From positions 1-41,196 of the forward strand of contig CAYPZL010000027.1 in assembly GCA_964415045.1 (NCBI GenBank): DNA of 41,196 bases, given 5' to 3'. The notes beneath the pieces are model-generated. The model was given only the letters and a program-made list of their open reading frames with translations, was not told the DNA's origin and made no database searches. The stretch's first letter is position 1. Every line of letters starts with the position of its first letter. This stretch comes from CAYPZL01 sp964415045 (GTDB lineage: Bacteria > Planctomycetota > Phycisphaerae > Sedimentisphaerales > Anaerobacaceae). Below are positions 1 to 9,730 of this stretch, piece after piece. The translations under genes were made by a program, and so were the position numbers.

Positions 1-30
1 GAGGAAAAATCTCCTTGTCGATTTTTCCTC
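1..30. repeat. perfect 11-bp hairpin, 8-nt loop
   Basis: GAGGAAAAATC at 1-11 is the exact reverse complement of GATTTTTCCTC at 20-30, around the 8-nt loop TCCTTGTC. No gene lies to the right for 300 bases on the plus strand. The stem ends in A/T runs, so it could act as a terminator for something left of the window. The window edge prevents a decision. Confidence 0.6.
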
Positions 31-71
31 CCGAGAGCGTAAGTGCTTTGGGTGTAGATATTTAACCTCTG

Positions 72-107
72 TCTTCAAGGAAATCACACCAACGATTTCC
101 TTGAAGA
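72..107. repeat. perfect 14-bp hairpin, 8-nt loop
   Basis: TCTTCAAGGAAATC (72-85) pairs perfectly with GATTTCCTTGAAGA (94-107) around an 8-nt loop ACACCAAC. There is no T-tract directly after the stem on either strand, so a standard intrinsic terminator is not obvious. It lies 42 bp from the first hairpin, which also has an 8-nt loop. The rest of 108-336 holds no gene or signal that I can support. Confidence 0.6.
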
Positions 108-336
108 ATATAAGCCTAATCTCCATTTTGCAAAACTCTACTACTAACCTCGAACATCGTCAAGTTCCTGAGACAGGTCTCAGGCAGACGTGCCAGGATG
201 TCCGGATTCGATACGGAACCGCGCAGGGATTTCTGCACATCCTGTTCGACCTTCTTTTTCATCCTCGTCACAAAGGCCGGCCGTCGCGCCAGGAGGGTCA
301 AGATATGAAAGGAAAGGAGGATCTTGTTTCTCGTCC

Positions 337-390
337 TGCGGCCGTCAGAGAAGCCATACGTCAAAGCCATCCCCCGGGATGAATCTACGC
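337..390. repeat. diverged intergenic repeat, copy A
   Basis: This stretch aligns with 4967-5020. Shared blocks are TGCGGCCGTC, AGAA, ATACGTCAAAG and ATGAA.CTAC, and about three quarters of the bases match with one single-base offset near the end. Both copies lie in the same orientation between minus-strand genes. Copy A also encodes the last residues of the neighbouring HMA-domain reading frame. Confidence 0.5.
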
Positions 391-707
391 CACGAGGGAT
401 GGCAAGCGGAAAAATGGAGAGGCTGGCATGTACGTGGGTTATGACGTAATGGCAGGGGTATGAAGAAGCCTTCGTAGAACGACGGCAGCGCTTTCAATAC
501 TTCCAGCAGTTGATCGACAGTCACCACCGCCGGATCGTGTTCGACGATGACCTTTCCTTCTTGCGCCCCTTTACCCATGGTCCCGTTCGTGACGCCATCT
601 TTGCTGGCGAGCGTCGTTTTGATCTCTTCTATACATTGGGGGCAGGCGAATCCGCATTCCGGGATTACCGGGTTGCAGTCGATCTCAAAGGCGGTTCGGG
701 TCATCAT
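345..707 (-). CDS. heavy-metal-associated (HMA) domain protein
   Basis: This is a 120-aa product starting at the ATG ending at 707; an AAAGGA ribosome-binding site sits 7 bases upstream. Residues about 14-80 look like a ferredoxin-fold HMA domain, with the metal-binding CxxC at C22 and C25 (context GFACPQC) and a KVIVEHDP strand typical of such domains. These proteins bind Cu, Hg or similar soft metals. The C-terminal 35-40 residues resemble no domain and run into an intergenic repeat, so the natural end may be earlier. The start lies 23 bp inside the upstream QueG-like gene, which suggests translational coupling and a shared role in redox or metal chemistry. Confidence 0.75.
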   Translation of the reverse strand: MMTRTAFEIDCNPVIPECGFACPQCIEEIKTTLASKDGVTNGTMGKGAQEGKVIVEHDPAVVTVDQLLEVLKALPSFYEGFFIPLPLRHNPRTCQPLHFSACHPSWRRFIPGDGFDVWLL

Positions 708-1743
708 GAGTCCATCCTTTTCTCTGTGCGATCCGGTCGCTTGCCCATGCAACGTACGGGCCGAGCTTTTCCGTATCGATGTCCTTGCAGTGGCGGAGCA
801 TGTCCATCGCCTCGGCGGTGCCGATATTGGCTAATGCGATGACCGCATTTCTCTGCATGATCGGCATGCGGTCGTTCTCCAATAGCCCCTTGAGCTCGGG
901 GCATCTTGTCAGCCCGCCTAACGTCTGGTGGCTGGCGTGGTGGACAGGATCGAAGCCGGCGCGGGGATCCGGCACGCGCGGTTTGAGGCGGCGGTTCATC
1001 GGGCAGACTTCCTGGCAGATGTCGCAGCCGCATACCCAGTTGCCCATCTTCGCACGCAGGTGCTGCGGAACGTCGTCGGTCTTACGCGTCAGGGGATTGA
1101 TGCACAGGGCCGGGTTGATCTTGTAGGGCGCATAGAGCGCGCCGGTCGGGCAGGCCTTCAGGCACCGTCCGCAGTCCTGGCACGGGGCCGCCGGAGGCTC
1201 GAACGTATCCGGCTGCAGTTCCGCGTCCGTGACGACCGCGCGCAATGCCACGTAGGAGCCGAAATCTCGGGTCAGCAGTAGCCCGTTCCATCCGTAGGTC
1301 CCCAGGCCGATCTCATTCGCGGCGTGTTTCAGGGGAACGTGTTGGCCTTGAATGGCCTGATAGCCGGCCTCGGCAATGAATGCCGCCACGCGTTCGGCAA
1401 TCTGTCGAACCACGGGATAGTACGCATAGGTTCGCGCCGTCTTGCCCTGTAACTTCCGTCTCGTTGCGCCGTAATCCCCTTCCTCGTCAAACGAATACAC
1501 GCCCAGAATGACAATCGACTTGGCCGAGGCAAGCGTGCGCTGCACATCGGACAACTTATCGAAGAACGTCATGGCGTCTTCGGAGAGCATGTAGTCCTCT
1601 TCCGAGGCCCCTGTTTCCTGAAGCCGTGCACGAGCTTCCTCGACATAGTCGCCCCAAAGGTTCGGACGGGCCACCGCGACGAGATTGGCCCCTTGAGAGG
1701 AGGCAAGCGAAATGAGCTCTTTCTTCAGTGACATAGGGTCCAC
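685..1743 (-). CDS. QueG-like double [4Fe-4S] cluster reductase
   Basis: The 352-aa product resembles epoxyqueuosine reductase (QueG) and related 4Fe-4S double-cluster proteins. The central part has the family's KHAANEIGLGTYGWNGLLL-type segment, followed by two clustered Cys motifs, CQDCGRCLKACPTGAL and CGCDICQEVCP. A HEAT-like helical tail covers the last ~60 residues, as in QueG. I chose a GTG start at 1743 because AGGA lies 8 bases upstream; an ATG at 1734 is possible. True QueG reduces epoxyqueuosine to queuosine in tRNA using cobalamin. No queuosine gene is nearby and the neighbours are an iron-sulfur flavoprotein and an HMA protein, so a different reductase role is plausible. Confidence 0.75.
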   Translation of the reverse strand: MDPMSLKKELISLASSQGANLVAVARPNLWGDYVEEARARLQETGASEEDYMLSEDAMTFFDKLSDVQRTLASAKSIVILGVYSFDEEGDYGATRRKLQGKTARTYAYYPVVRQIAERVAAFIAEAGYQAIQGQHVPLKHAANEIGLGTYGWNGLLLTRDFGSYVALRAVVTDAELQPDTFEPPAAPCQDCGRCLKACPTGALYAPYKINPALCINPLTRKTDDVPQHLRAKMGNWVCGCDICQEVCPMNRRLKPRVPDPRAGFDPVHHASHQTLGGLTRCPELKGLLENDRMPIMQRNAVIALANIGTAEAMDMLRHCKDIDTEKLGPYVAWASDRIAQRKGWTHDDPNRL

Positions 1744-1824
1744 GATTCTTCCTGAATGACACAACGCTTCGCATCACCGGCGCAACTGGTGTGCCGCGGC
1801 AGACACGTCCAAGTCAGGCGCTGG

Positions 1825-2487
1825 TTACACGGAGTTCTGGCTTTCACCCGTCGTTCGTATGCGTTCGCCGATGAGACGACCGATTCTCATCGCTTCGTCC
1901 CACACTTCTTTCTGATCCTCCACGCGCGCGTATGGGACATCGCCAGACCGGGCGTCCGGTCCGTAACGTCTCTTGATTCCACTCATTTCACATTCATCTC
2001 CCACGCCGCAGGTCAGGCAGGTGAGGTTGCCCTTGACTCGCACTTGCCCGACGAGCTCCATGCGCTCCATCTGCTCCAACTCTACGGCCAACGATTGATT
2101 GACACGATCCGCCGCCTCGGTAGTCAGGTGGGTTAGAACCGTCGCACACAGTTTGCCCCGGAGCAGGTTGTGCACGTGTCGAAGCGACCAGAGTCTCTCC
2201 AGCAGCGCTTTCGTGAAACCGTCTATCTGCTTGTACGGAGTATAAGCGCCGATAATCAAGGCCCGGGCTTTCTTGATCTTTTCGGCCAGCGCCGGAAAAT
2301 CATCCTTCACCCTGCAAATGTTGTCCGGGACACACCGTTTGCAGGCAAAGCAGGGTCTGACGGTGATGCGGCTCAGTTTCACAAATTCGGATTCTCGTTC
2401 GGTCGCCTCCAACATGGCTCGAATCAGCCGGTCCGTGTTGCTGTTTTCTATCGGACTCCCGGATATCCCCAGTACTTTAATACTCAT
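1825..2487 (-). CDS. iron-sulfur flavoprotein / NADPH-dependent FMN reductase family
   Basis: This 220-aa flavodoxin-fold protein begins MSIKVLGISGSP, the FMN phosphate-binding loop. C46, C49, C52 and C58 (CFACKRCVPDNIC) form the compact cluster typical of the iron-sulfur flavoprotein (Isf) family. A second Cys-rich stretch, CLTCGVGDEC, lies near residues 156-165 and may bind metal or a second cluster. The ATG at 2487 has AGGA 8 bases upstream. It is first of a probable three-gene unit with the QueG-like and HMA genes, suggesting electron transfer from a flavin to Fe-S partners. The natural substrate cannot be read from the sequence. Confidence 0.8.
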   Translation of the reverse strand: MSIKVLGISGSPIENSNTDRLIRAMLEATERESEFVKLSRITVRPCFACKRCVPDNICRVKDDFPALAEKIKKARALIIGAYTPYKQIDGFTKALLERLWSLRHVHNLLRGKLCATVLTHLTTEAADRVNQSLAVELEQMERMELVGQVRVKGNLTCLTCGVGDECEMSGIKRRYGPDARSGDVPYARVEDQKEVWDEAMRIGRLIGERIRTTGESQNSV

Positions 2488-2540
2488 TGCCCTGTTCCTG
2501 TCACTCTGTTGAGCCTGATGCCGTCGCGGATCGGGCGCGG

Positions 2541-3557
2541 TTACTTGCCGTCGTTTGGCTCCGGTTTGTCAGAGGGCGCCGCGGAAAACACCGGCTGCCA
2601 CGAAGTGCGCATGGGAATCACCGTAAGATCGGACAGCAGCACGCGCTGATCGGAGCCGTCGGCATTCATGACCCAAATCTCGGGACGCCTGCGACGCTGC
2701 GTATCGAAGAGTATCTTCTTCCCGTCGGGCGACCAAGTCGGATTGTCACTGGAAGCCGGCGCGGGTTCGTCCGTCAATTGCTTCTGGTCGCTGCCATCGG
2801 CGCTCATGGTCCAGACCTGGCCGTAACGATGTTCGATACCAGACCAGTAGGCGATTCGTTCACTGAAGAGCCAAGCCGGGGCGTTTGCGCTGCTGCCGTC
2901 CGGACTGTATTCATTCTTTCGGGGACGGGTTAACGGCCGCTTCTGCGTACCGTCACTGTTCATGATCCAAACCTGCCCGAACCCCCGGGCATCTCCCGAC
3001 CAGTAGGCGATCCTGTCGCCCTCCGGCGAGAAGGCGGGGCAATGGTTCAAGCCTTCCGACGTGAGCTGCCGCTCGCCTTTTCCATCGGCACCGATGATCC
3101 ATATCTGGCGTTGGCCGTTCACCTGGGGCCTCGTGATGGCTAGTTGCTTCCCGTCGGGCGACCAGGCGGGCAGAAGCCCCGAGGTGATGAACCGTTCGTT
3201 CTTTCCGCTGGAATCGATGATCCAGATCTCGTGCTTGTGATTTCGAATGGAAGTGAACGCCAACTGCTTGCCGTCTGGCGACCATGCGGGAAAGAAATTA
3301 CCCGCCTCGCCCGTTGTGAGCTGTTTTCTGTTTCCACCATCTGGTGTGATCGTATAGATTTGCGCATACGGGTTTGCCCGGGGGCCCGGTCTGCGGCCGG
3401 GCGCATTGGCAAAAGCGATCAGCCCGTTCGACGGCGTCCTACCGGCCGCAATCGGCGCGCCGGCCGTGCGTCTCTCAAGGCAAGAGCAGAGCATTCCCAA
3501 TACCGACACGCACAGGAACAGCCTTGGTGTCTTTAACGCCTGGCATTTGATCGACAT
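2541..3557 (-). CDS. TolB-like PD40 beta-propeller lipoprotein
   Basis: The 338-aa product has an N-terminal hydrophobic segment and a Cys-containing LCSC sequence resembling a lipobox, so it is probably a lipoprotein. Five to six repeats follow, with the PD40 signature AWSPDGKQLAF / IWIIDSSG (also CPAFSPEG and PTWSPDGKK), which build a TolB-type beta-propeller. Such domains usually serve protein binding at the cell envelope; no enzyme motif is visible. I prefer the ATG at 3557, with AAAGG 8 bases upstream, over a GTG two codons earlier. The ribosome site touches the stop of the upstream membrane-protein gene, so the two are probably cotranscribed. Confidence 0.8.
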   Translation of the reverse strand: MSIKCQALKTPRLFLCVSVLGMLCSCLERRTAGAPIAAGRTPSNGLIAFANAPGRRPGPRANPYAQIYTITPDGGNRKQLTTGEAGNFFPAWSPDGKQLAFTSIRNHKHEIWIIDSSGKNERFITSGLLPAWSPDGKQLAITRPQVNGQRQIWIIGADGKGERQLTSEGLNHCPAFSPEGDRIAYWSGDARGFGQVWIMNSDGTQKRPLTRPRKNEYSPDGSSANAPAWLFSERIAYWSGIEHRYGQVWTMSADGSDQKQLTDEPAPASSDNPTWSPDGKKILFDTQRRRRPEIWVMNADGSDQRVLLSDLTVIPMRTSWQPVFSAAPSDKPEPNDGK

Positions 3558-3568
3558 CGTCACTACCT

Positions 3569-4048
3569 TTAGCAGTTGTTGTCTGAAGGTTGCCTCAGGA
3601 GCACCGCGTCGCCTTCGGCTTCTTGTCGGCGGCCTGTATGGGTATCCCGGCGCTCCATGATTCTCTCAAAGGTTCGCCTGTACAATTCGAGCGTGACGTT
3701 CGGGACCGATTGGAATGTCAGACGGTAGCCTTTGAACAGGAACCTCTTCGCAGGTCTCGCATCAATTTCGGTCCAGGGGATCAGAAGAGGCTTGTGAAAG
3801 AGACGGAAAAGAATCATCGGCACGAGATACAGCCCTTTCTCGTTCCCGCCGATCGTCAGAACGCAGTTCATTTTGGCTATCCCCAGTACTGCGGATTGAC
3901 ATCGAAAGCATGTGCCTCGAAACTTCTCCGGATAGTGATAGATGCGGGCAAGTTGCGTCCATCCGCTCATCGAGGCGAGCACTCGCAAAAGGAAGCACCA
4001 CCATCCGATGACGAGAAACGGGAAGACGATTGAGAGGAATTCACTCAT
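3569..4048 (-). CDS. small membrane-anchored protein of unknown function
   Basis: The product has 159 aa from ATG 4048. Residues about 5-27 form one hydrophobic helix (FLSIVFPFLVIGWWCFLL). The soluble remainder includes a GLYLVPMILFRLF segment followed by PLLIPWTEI. This strand-helix pattern recurs in membrane-anchored hypothetical proteins of many Gram-negative bacteria and may be a PH-like fold, though that is a guess. No ribosome site is obvious. The gene lies 11 bp upstream of the beta-propeller lipoprotein and probably shares its transcript. I do not recognise a function. Confidence 0.55.
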   Translation of the reverse strand: MSEFLSIVFPFLVIGWWCFLLRVLASMSGWTQLARIYHYPEKFRGTCFRCQSAVLGIAKMNCVLTIGGNEKGLYLVPMILFRLFHKPLLIPWTEIDARPAKRFLFKGYRLTFQSVPNVTLELYRRTFERIMERRDTHTGRRQEAEGDAVLLRQPSDNNC

Positions 4049-4114
4049 CGTTGGCGGCCCCGACGATTCTCCGTGCGTCGATCTCGTGCATACGCTCGCA
4101 TGTCGCACGTTCCC

Positions 4115-4287
4115 TCAAGGCCCGCGCGAGTTAGGGACCACCGCATCCTCGTTGGCGATGGCAGTCCGCAGAACGTGTTTCTCCCTGGAATCATCATTGG
4201 GTTTGGGGCCTCAGTTGGATATGGTGTTCCACGGCCTGGTTGGGATCGGTTCTCAGCGGGCCGCTGTAGAGCGACATGACACTTCAT
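4115..4287 (-). pseudogene. possible frameshifted small gene
   Basis: A strong ribosome site AAAGGAG precedes an ATG at 4287. That frame gives a basic, proline-rich peptide of 80 codons ending in an ATGA overlap with the next gene. Two other frames look more like protein and use GC-ending codons. One runs from an ATG at 4277 (MSLYSGPLRTDPNQAVEHH, 27 codons to a stop). The other continues it in a shifted frame (DDSREKHVLRTAIANEDAVV) to a stop at 4115. One frameshift near the CCCAAACCCAATGATG stretch would join these two. This may be a broken gene or a sequencing error; the family is not recognised. Confidence 0.25.
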
Positions 4288-4345
4288 GGTCTTCTCCTTT
4301 CAGGCCGGCTGTTCATTGTTTCCCACGCAGCGCGTCCGTTCCCGG

Positions 4346-4864
4346 CTACGCGGGCGGATCGAGCCGCAGCTCACGATAGATGACAGTATAGAAAAGACGC
4401 CACTTCCTGGCCACGATTTCCAGTCCCCGGCTTTCGTAAAGGACCTGCGCCGCCGCTTCATTCGACATATCGGATGTGTACAGGCGGAGGTACTTGCGTC
4501 CGGTGCGTTTTGCCTGCTCGATGGAGAAATCCAGCAAGCGGGAACCGATACCTCTCCTCCTGACCTCGGGGTCGACGCAGAACCAGCCGGGCCAGACAGC
4601 CTCCGTGGCATCGCGAGTGTGCTGATAGAGGCCGGTGACCCCCAGCAGTGTTCCGGTCTGCGGATCGATGGCTCCCCAGAAGTCCAGAAAGCCGGCCATG
4701 CCGACCCACGCCATCATTCGACGCATGATCGGAGAATCACGATTCGCTATCGCCCGGAAGCTGAGCCGCTCCACAGGAGTCTGCCAGGGGAAACAACGCC
4801 ACACCAGTTTGCGAGCTTCCCGCAAACGATTGCGTTCCAGACGTTCGATGCGGACATCCGTCAT
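4346..4864 (-). CDS. GNAT family N-acetyltransferase
   Basis: This 172-aa protein has the GNAT acetyl-CoA-binding motif RRRGIGSRLL after a CVDPE strand. An LRLYTSDMSNEAA segment and a final VLYESRGL helix with the FYTVIY strand follow, as in single-domain acetyltransferases. Such enzymes move an acetyl group from acetyl-CoA to an amine; the substrate is not predictable. I use the ATG at 4864 (MTDVRIERLE); an in-frame TTG lies ten codons earlier. Neither has a clear ribosome site. The gene is 58 bp upstream of the degraded small gene and 300 bp downstream of clpC, from which a terminator separates it. Confidence 0.85.
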   Translation of the reverse strand: MTDVRIERLERNRLREARKLVWRCFPWQTPVERLSFRAIANRDSPIMRRMMAWVGMAGFLDFWGAIDPQTGTLLGVTGLYQHTRDATEAVWPGWFCVDPEVRRRGIGSRLLDFSIEQAKRTGRKYLRLYTSDMSNEAAAQVLYESRGLEIVARKWRLFYTVIYRELRLDPPA

Positions 4865-4966
4865 TGGCTTCGCGAATTTGCCTGAAAACTGCAACGCGGC
4901 CCCGGAAGAGACACCGGGAAGGACTCCGTCTTCGTCGGCAAGGCGCCGAGGCGCGAGCCATCCGGT

Positions 4967-5020
4967 TGCGGCCGTCGCAGAAACGATACGTCAAAGTCGT
5001 TGCACTGAAATGAACCTACA
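4967..5020. repeat. diverged intergenic repeat, copy B
   Basis: This is the partner of the repeat at 337-390: same orientation, same length, about three quarters identical, including the exact blocks TGCGGCCGTC and ATACGTCAAAG. It sits in the 302-bp gap between clpC and the acetyltransferase gene. Apart from the clpC terminator I see nothing else in that gap. Confidence 0.5.
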
Positions 5021-5086
5021 CGGGACGGGCCCGATCGCAAGCCAAAAGGCCGGCTCGGCGCGCACCGCGGCCCGTGGCTCTGATGA

Positions 5087-5132
5087 GGGCAAAGAAAATA
5101 GGCCGTGTGTCATGTTGGGTGACTACACGGCC
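5087..5132 (-). terminator. Rho-independent terminator of clpC
   Basis: Read on the minus strand, GGCCGTGT (from 5132) and ACACGGCC (ending 5101) form a perfect 8-bp stem with a 16-nt loop. It is followed directly by the T-rich run TATTTTCTTT. It lies 35 bp past the clpC stop codon. Confidence 0.75.
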
Positions 5133-5166
5133 CGTTGGTTTTTTGGGGGGTATGTTCTGTCGCGTT

Positions 5167-7677
<2,511 letters not shown>

Positions 7678-7761
7678 CTTCTCTTACGTCCACTTCCAAG
7701 AATAGATAGTATCGATGACTTGCCGGGGCCCAATAATCGCCCAAACTCCTTATTCTGCCCT

Positions 7762-7790
7762 ACCTTATGGTACTTGCACTGCCTTGTCAA
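7762..7790 (-). promoter_or_regulatory. putative sigma-70 promoter of clpC
   Basis: On the minus strand a perfect -35 TTGACA (7790-7785) is followed, after 17 bp, by TAAGGT (7767-7762), a modest -10. It lies about 85 bp upstream of the clpC start. No CIRCE or CtsR-type operator was seen. The -10 match is only 3 of 6. Confidence 0.45.
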
Positions 7791-8162
7791 TGCACAGCGT
7801 TCAGCGTCATAGTGTTGCACCCGCCCCGCGATCCCTGCATCGTGTTATCTATAGTTATATGACGCAACAGGGTTCCGTGTTCATTGAGCCCAACAGGCCA
7901 ATTTCCGTGACACTGTAGGTATCGGCAAAATCGCCCGTGAACTTTCCCCCTGATGCCGGCAAAAGCGTAAACCCTTGGGCGTAAGAGTGTTTCGCAAATG
8001 TCAAACGTGATGACGAATCGGCCGTAGCCCCGCTTTTCGTCTTCTCCGTCGGTCCGGCAATGGTGTTCTCGGCCGAACCGAACGGACAGAATCGCCGGAA
8101 ACACGCCCCCCCACGTCGGCGGGACGGTGTTCGAGCGTCCGCTTCCACGGCTCCGACGCCGC
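7791..8162. other. non-coding gap between clpC and the coiled-coil gene
   Basis: About 370 bp separate the clpC promoter from the stop of the 90-aa gene. Minus-strand open frames exist (for example 7855-8148), but none has a ribosome site or a recognisable domain. The base composition is more AT-rich than in the flanking genes. I see no tRNA, strong hairpin or repeat. Confidence 0.4.
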
Positions 8163-8435
8163 CTATTCACCCTCGCCGCGGTTGCTCTCCTCCAGGAGCT
8201 TGCGGAGATACTGGTTCTCGCGCCGGGTCGCTTCCAGATCGAACGTCTGATACTTGATGCAGACCCGGAGATAGTCCAGCAAGTCCTGAAGTTTGTCGAT
8301 GCTCTTTTGAAGCTGTTTGTGCTTGACCTCTGCCTGCTTGGCCAGGTCGGCCAGTTTCCGGTGACTTGGGTCGGCGCTGTCTCCGAATTGCTTCACCAGA
8401 TCGTTGAGCGCGCCTTCCAGACTGGCTTCGTCCAT
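8163..8435 (-). CDS. small coiled-coil protein of unknown function
   Basis: This 90-aa product starts at ATG 8435, chosen because GGAGGAGG lies 5 bases upstream; the reading frame itself begins earlier. It is almost entirely predicted helix, with heptad-like spacing (LADLAKQAEVKHKQLQKSI, then LQDLLDYLRVCIKY) and a charged C-terminal helix rich in R, E and L. The N-terminal part is acidic. There are no Cys pairs or membrane segments. It could be an adaptor or scaffold next to ClpC, but adjacency is the only hint. It has its own promoter candidate upstream. Confidence 0.75.
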   Translation of the reverse strand: MDEASLEGALNDLVKQFGDSADPSHRKLADLAKQAEVKHKQLQKSIDKLQDLLDYLRVCIKYQTFDLEATRRENQYLRKLLEESNRGEGE

Positions 8436-8500
8436 CGTACCCTCCTCCGGAAAACTTCTCATCACCATGCCAAAAACCCCCATAGAATTATATATTGCCT

Positions 8501-8528
8501 ATTTTACCAGAACGCCCCCGGATAGCAA
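8501..8528 (-). promoter_or_regulatory. putative promoter of the coiled-coil gene
   Basis: On the minus strand TTGCTA (8528-8523) is followed, after 16 bp, by TAAAAT (8506-8501). A second -10-like TATAAT lies at 8492-8487 without a matching -35. The predicted transcript would start about 60 bases before the ATG at 8435. The surrounding 8484-8656 gap contains three similar short motifs of the type GGTGAAAATAGC (near 8498, 8542 and 8651). Confidence 0.35.
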
Positions 8529-8656
8529 AGGGCGTAGCTGGCTATTTTCACCAAACATCCGGCCCGAACCCTCGGAATCGAGTCAGGAGAGCCAAGGTCA
8601 TACCGATGGTAGGGGTTGTATGGCCCGGGCGCGGATCCCCCGACCGCGGTGCTATT

Positions 8657-9373
8657 TCACCGTTGTTCGGGGGCGTTTGTGCCTCGCAGTTTGATGTCCG
8701 CCTGTTGGGCCAGGATCTCGTTCAGGTCGCCGTGATGGGTTGCCGGCCAGTGGCGCACTTCGGACTCGACATCGTCGGCGGTGGCTGCCTCGGCCTGGGC
8801 CAGGTCCACGATTTCCATCGACCACCAATAGTCCACCGGCGTAAAGAGCGTCATCGCGACCGCTTCGAGGAACCAGCGCGCCTCGGGCCTTTCGTAAGGA
8901 TGTATCCGGTAGAGGGCGGCATACTCGCGTCCGGCGTGGAAGAAGTGCTTGAGCCGGAGCGGATGGCCCCGGACTTCGCCGAGCAGGCCGTTGCTGACGG
9001 GGGCCGCAAAGCGAAATACCGCCGTGATCGTGTGTTCGCCGGCGGGAATGAGGTACTCACGCTGCCCGTGGGTCGGCGATATCTGGTACGGGCGCACGTT
9101 TTGCCCGTCGACGCGCAGAATCTTCAGTTCTCCGGCCGGAATGACCACCAGTGCACGCGTCCCCTTGATCGTCGGCGAGTCCCAGAGGTCGCCGCACTTA
9201 CTCTCCGAGCGACAGCCCGGGCAGCTCAAGAGGCAAAAGGCAAGAACCAGAACGGAAGAAGCCATGGTTTTCAGTGGAGATTTCGGATGGCCGATCGAGG
9301 ACGGGCCCGGCAGGCAGAAATCCGCAGGTCCCAATCCCTCGTCAGCATTCGCACGGCACGATCGAACGGACAT
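8657..9373 (-). CDS. probable lipoprotein of unknown function
   Basis: The product has 238 aa from the ATG at 9373, which has AGGAGGT 6 bases upstream. A second ATG at 9265 begins a typical secretion signal (MASSVLVLAFCLLSCPGC) with a lipobox-like LLSC or CPGC. The strong ribosome site therefore sits 36 codons before the hydrophobic segment. The mature part has a beta-rich region with GTRALVVIPAGELKILRVD and YLIPAGEHTITAVFRF, resembling small PEGA-like or carbohydrate-binding sandwich domains. A helical C-terminus follows. The function is not recognised. It is 220 bp upstream of the coiled-coil gene and has no close operon partner. Confidence 0.65.
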   Translation of the reverse strand: MSVRSCRANADEGLGPADFCLPGPSSIGHPKSPLKTMASSVLVLAFCLLSCPGCRSESKCGDLWDSPTIKGTRALVVIPAGELKILRVDGQNVRPYQISPTHGQREYLIPAGEHTITAVFRFAAPVSNGLLGEVRGHPLRLKHFFHAGREYAALYRIHPYERPEARWFLEAVAMTLFTPVDYWWSMEIVDLAQAEAATADDVESEVRHWPATHHGDLNEILAQQADIKLRGTNAPEQR

Positions 9374-9583
9374 AACCCTACCTCCTATAGAGTCATCCGG
9401 TTCATCAAACCTGCCGCCCCAAGCGACGCTCACCCATCCTCCATGAGCCTGGAGCGTCCTATAAACAATGAATTTACACTACAGCAACGACACCTGTCCA
9501 GTATTTCCCTTCGAAAATTTGGGGAAAATACGTATTTGTGCGTATTGCAAAGACGGTCGATCCAGGGTACGCAAGGTGTCATG

Positions 9584-9610
9584 TTGCCAGTGCAACCTAC
9601 TTCTTACAAT
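9584..9610 (+). promoter_or_regulatory. possible promoter of a plus-strand small RNA
   Basis: TTGCCA (9584-9589) and TACAAT (9605-9610) each match the sigma-70 consensus at 5 of 6 positions, but with a short 15-bp spacer. The site faces a hairpin with a T-tract 30-80 bases downstream. The whole 9434-9650 gap is AT-rich compared with its neighbours. Confidence 0.25.
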
Positions 9611-9612
9611 GG

Positions 9613-9692
9613 ACTGTAAACTGAGGCACTGCGCAACGGGGAGACAGGGTGATGAAAAGAGGTACGTTATCACGCCCGTGTCTCCCTTTTTT
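9613..9692 (+). ncRNA. candidate small RNA ending in an intrinsic terminator
   Basis: A hairpin followed by six T on the plus strand has no gene upstream on that strand. Together with a possible promoter at 9584-9610, it would give an RNA of about 80 nt. The same stretch also contains a ribosome-site-like GGGGAGACAGGGTG before ATG 9652, whose first ~35 codons read like a signal peptide (MKRGTLSRPCLPFFLVASL) before running antisense into the hydrolase gene. It may therefore be a gene remnant rather than an RNA. Its end lies 38 bp from the 3' end of the hydrolase gene. Confidence 0.3.
9638..9692 (+). terminator. hairpin plus T6 on the plus strand
   Basis: GGGAGACA-GGG-TGAT (9639-9653) pairs with ATCA-CG-CCC-G-TGTCTCCC (9669-9686), with three unpaired bases in the right arm and a 15-nt loop. 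TTTTTT follows at 9687-9692. The polarity suits plus-strand transcripts; on the minus strand no T-tract follows. Confidence 0.55.
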
Positions 9693-9730
9693 CCTTGTGG
9701 CGTCTCTGTCCCTGTGCTGTCTTCTTCATC

